A stretch of 8,377 nt of DNA from Acidobacteriota bacterium (GTDB lineage: Bacteria > Acidobacteriota > UBA6911 > RPQK01), in the NCBI GenBank assembly GCA_003819755.1, contig RPQK01000309.1, forward strand, positions 1-8,377. Reading direction: 5' to 3'. The position numbers and the translations under genes are program-made. Within the stretch, counting starts at the first letter, position 1; every line of letters begins with the position of its first letter. Shown piece by piece: positions 6,807 through 8,377 of this stretch. Below the pieces are notes generated by a model. That model was not told the DNA's origin. It searched no databases and worked only from the letters and a program-made list of their open reading frames with translations.

Positions 6807-7838
6807 TTAGTGACTGATTTCGATGAATATCCGCCCGGGACCTTTCTTGGTCTGAATCTTGACTTCCCGTTTGGCGGTGTCCAGATCGGTCGACTGGTAA
6901 AGCATCACATACTGGCTCTTCATCTCGTGGATGATGTCGCCGTAGATGTTGTGGAGATCGCTGAAAGCATTCGAGAAAATAGTCCGTCCGCCGAATCGCA
7001 GACTCTGATCAATGAAGCGGTTCTGCATCAGGATCAGGTTGTGAAAGTCGTTGCTTACGCTGCGTGGCCGCCTGTACCCCGGCGTGGACTTCAAGTTGCG
7101 GCGGTAGTTTTCGATGTATTGATTGGTGTAGATGATCGGGTAGAGGGTGATCCCCTGGTCCCGGGTCACCTTCATCATCTCCTGAAACGAGGACCGGCTG
7201 GCTGTATCGATTCCGTCCGTGAGCAGGACGATCAGCTTCTTCCCGATCTTGTCTTTGAAGAGGTTCTTGGAGGCCCAGATGACAGAGTCGTAGAGCGCCG
7301 TTTTGCCGTTCGGCTTGACATTGTTCAGCTGCGGGGCCAGATCCTTCGCCTGCTCCGTCCAGTCGATGACGACACGCGGCTGTTCGGCAAACAGGATAAA
7401 CGCGGAGGCCTCAGGCTGAAGTCCTTTGAAGAAGTCGACTGCGACCTGCGCGGCTTTCGCCAGGAACTGCGACGTACTCCAGCTGTTGTCGACCATGATC
7501 ACGCTGCTGATCGGGACCTGCTGTTCTTTCAACAGCGAGATGTTCTGCTCATGGCCGTTTTCCATCACCGTGAAGTCACGCGCTGTCAGATTGCGCATGA
7601 AATTGCCGTCAGCGTCTCTGACGAGGAAACGCAGCTGAATTGTCTCAAGCTCCATCAGCACCTGGATCTGTTCGACGGTCAGATCCTGGCTCTCAACTTC
7701 CGCCGGTTGCTGATTCTCATTCTGGTTCTGGGACTGATTCTGAGGCTGCGGTTGAGCCTCCTCTTGTGGGCGCGCTGTTAGGAACGAGATCGATTGGACC
7801 GCCAAAAAGCTGACCAAAAGGACACGAGCGATTCTCAT
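6807..7838 (-). CDS. Secreted VWA-domain protein (VWFA-related Acidobacterial domain family)
   Basis: This 343-residue exported protein has a von Willebrand factor A domain. A signal peptide (residues 1-22, hydrophobic core VLLVSFLAV) is followed by a low-complexity Q/N/P/E linker (about 25-51). A short beta segment with FLVRDADGNFMRNLTARDF (71-89) and a MENGHEQNI turn comes next. The VWA domain has a full MIDAS metal site: DNSWS at 117-121, T180 in KTALYDSV, and D208 in LLTDGID. This order matches the acidobacterial VWFA-related family, thought to mediate metal-dependent adhesion or protein binding outside the cytoplasm; partners are unknown. I chose the ATG at 7836-7838 because GGAGGAGG lies 7 nt upstream. 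An upstream start at 7886 would put 16 non-signal residues before the signal peptide. It is the first gene of the leftward group. Confidence 0.92.
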   Translation of the reverse strand: MRIARVLLVSFLAVQSISFLTARPQEEAQPQPQNQSQNQNENQQPAEVESQDLTVEQIQVLMELETIQLRFLVRDADGNFMRNLTARDFTVMENGHEQNISLLKEQQVPISSVIMVDNSWSTSQFLAKAAQVAVDFFKGLQPEASAFILFAEQPRVVIDWTEQAKDLAPQLNNVKPNGKTALYDSVIWASKNLFKDKIGKKLIVLLTDGIDTASRSSFQEMMKVTRDQGITLYPIIYTNQYIENYRRNLKSTPGYRRPRSVSNDFHNLILMQNRFIDQSLRFGGRTIFSNAFSDLHNIYGDIIHEMKSQYVMLYQSTDLDTAKREVKIQTKKGPGRIFIEISH

Positions 7839-7845
7839 TACAGAG

Positions 7846-7853
7846 CCTCCTCC
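7846..7853 (-). promoter_or_regulatory. Strong ribosome binding site deciding the VWA start
   Basis: On the coding strand GGAGGAGG lies 7 nt before the ATG at 7838. It is the strongest Shine-Dalgarno match in the window and fixes the start so that the protein begins with its signal peptide. Confidence 0.82.
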
Positions 7854-8015
7854 GAACTGCGCAGAACAACGTAACCATAGACGCAAACACTCCCCTGTCT
7901 CTCGGTTACGCCTGTCATTGTCTGATTGTCGGGAAAACCGAACGGCTGAACAAAGGCCCTCCAGCCGCTTAACGCCAAACCAAAAACAAACTTAGAACCA
8001 GTCTATCACCAGCAG

Positions 8016-8045
8016 CTAATAAGCACGAGTTGGCTCTCGCGTCAA
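8016..8045 (-). promoter_or_regulatory. Possible sigma-70-type promoter for the leftward group
   Basis: On the minus strand TTGACG (8040-8045) and TATTAG (8016-8021) are separated by 18 nt, in a locally AT-richer stretch upstream of the VWA gene. They match the -35 and -10 consensus at 5/6 and 4/6 positions. Transcription from here would give a leader of roughly 170 nt. A match of this quality can occur by chance, and acidobacterial promoters are poorly defined. Confidence 0.28.
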
Positions 8046-8110
8046 GCAGCTTTTTCGCCAGCCACCGTCTTTGCACAGGGCGAAAAGTGCCCCGAAGGGG
8101 GGAAGGGAAA

Positions 8111-8201
8111 GGGGCAAAGGGGCAAAGGATCAAAGGGGCAAAGGATCAAAGGGGCAGAGGGGCAAAGGGGCAAAGGGGCAGAGGGGCAAAGGGGCAAAGG
8201 G
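8111..8201. repeat. Tandem array of 8-bp repeats (GGGGCAAA and variants), purine-rich arm
   Basis: Eleven units follow each other exactly every 8 bp, of three kinds: GGGGCAAA, GGGGCAGA and GGATCAAA, ending in a partial GGG. Bases 8119-8158 form the left half of a 40-bp perfect inverted repeat whose partner is 8301-8340. From 8151 there are six GGGG runs separated by 4-nt loops plus a final GGG, a canonical G-quadruplex pattern on the plus strand. The strand is almost purely purine apart from one C per unit and a T in the GGATCAAA units. Confidence 0.93.
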
Positions 8202-8240
8202 AGAAGAAGAATGGAAACCGACTTCCTGACCGGTTTTTCC

Positions 8241-8377
8241 TCCGCCCCTGCGCCCCTCCGCCCCTGCGCCCCTCCGCCCCTCCGCTCCTTCCGTTTCCCC
8301 TCTGCCCCTTTGATCCTTTGCCCCTTTGATCCTTTGCCCCTTTCCCTCCGCCCCTCCGCCCCTTCCGTTTCCCCTCC
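8241..8377. repeat. Complementary array of 8-bp repeats, pyrimidine-rich arm (runs off the window)
   Basis: The units TCCGCCCC, TGCGCCCC, TCTGCCCC, TTTGCCCC and TTTGATCC continue in 8-bp steps, interrupted by two 12-bp TTCCGTTTCCCC units (8289-8300 and 8363-8374). Bases 8301-8340 are the exact reverse complement of 8119-8158. A 30-bp direct repeat with one mismatch lies at 8273-8302 and 8347-8376. The array reaches the window edge, so its full extent and the next gene are not visible. Confidence 0.92.

Larger units (their letters stand above)
7839..8377. other. Gene-free region upstream of the VWA gene
   Basis: No credible coding sequence is seen here on either strand. Positions 7854-8050 are ordinary intergenic sequence with the possible promoter. 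A small inverted repeat, TTTTCGCC at 8052-8059 against GGCGAAAA at 8079-8086, and CCCC-GAA-GGGG at 8090-8100, lead into the 8-bp arrays that fill the rest of the window. The only open frames here translate the repeats themselves into low-complexity peptide. Confidence 0.8.

Noticed and set aside
6810..7781. Long rightward open frame (323 codons) opposite the VWA gene
   Set aside because: It is a shadow of the VWA gene in GC-rich DNA. The VWA frame has signal peptide, MIDAS motifs and a strong ribosome binding site; the opposite frame shows no recognisable domain.
7839..7886. Start of the VWA protein at 7886
   Set aside because: It would put 16 polar or mixed residues ahead of the signal peptide and ignore the strong GGAGGAGG next to the ATG at 7838.
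8111..8377. Possible CRISPR array
   Set aside because: Units are 8 bp with no unique spacers of 25-40 bp and no cas genes are present.

Overview
This looks like a piece of an Acidobacteriota chromosome or metagenome-assembled genome. That is an inference, resting mainly on the secreted VWA protein at the right, which has the layout of the 'VWFA-related Acidobacterial domain' family. The Tat-exported Gfo/Idh/MocA oxidoreductase with a neighbouring secreted HEAT-repeat protein, and the moderately high GC content, fit as well. No phage, transposase, tRNA, rRNA or CRISPR features are visible.

Layout. The left third (1-3571) is read rightward. It holds the last 42 codons of an SMP-30/gluconolactonase-like protein, a Tat-exported Gfo/Idh/MocA dehydrogenase, and a secreted protein made of HEAT repeats. 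Together they suggest carbohydrate oxidation and lactone handling in the cell envelope. The middle and right (3654-7838) are read leftward. In transcription order they are a secreted VWA protein with a full MIDAS site, a Nudix ADP-sugar pyrophosphatase, an M3B oligoendopeptidase F gene interrupted by one single-base frameshift at about 5722, and a transglutaminase-like protein whose ATG overlaps the pepF stop (ATGA). The two gene groups converge at 3572-3653. Positions 7839-8377 carry no gene.

The most striking feature is the spacer DNA. Apart from the 50-bp gap at 130-179 and the ATGA overlap, every intergenic gap in the window contains an inverted repeat. Most have arms that are themselves degenerate short tandem arrays: 9-bp units at 1502-1608 and 6105-6224, 10-bp units at 3574-3653, and 8-bp units at 8111-8377, the last including a 40-bp perfect inverted repeat. 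A fifth, shorter hairpin at 6766-6799 has a 13-bp perfect stem. The units differ between loci but the design is the same: a purine-rich arm (GGAC or GGGGC cores) first, then its pyrimidine-rich complement. This repeated architecture is the best candidate here for an under-described element. The pepF frameshift is the second item most worth checking.
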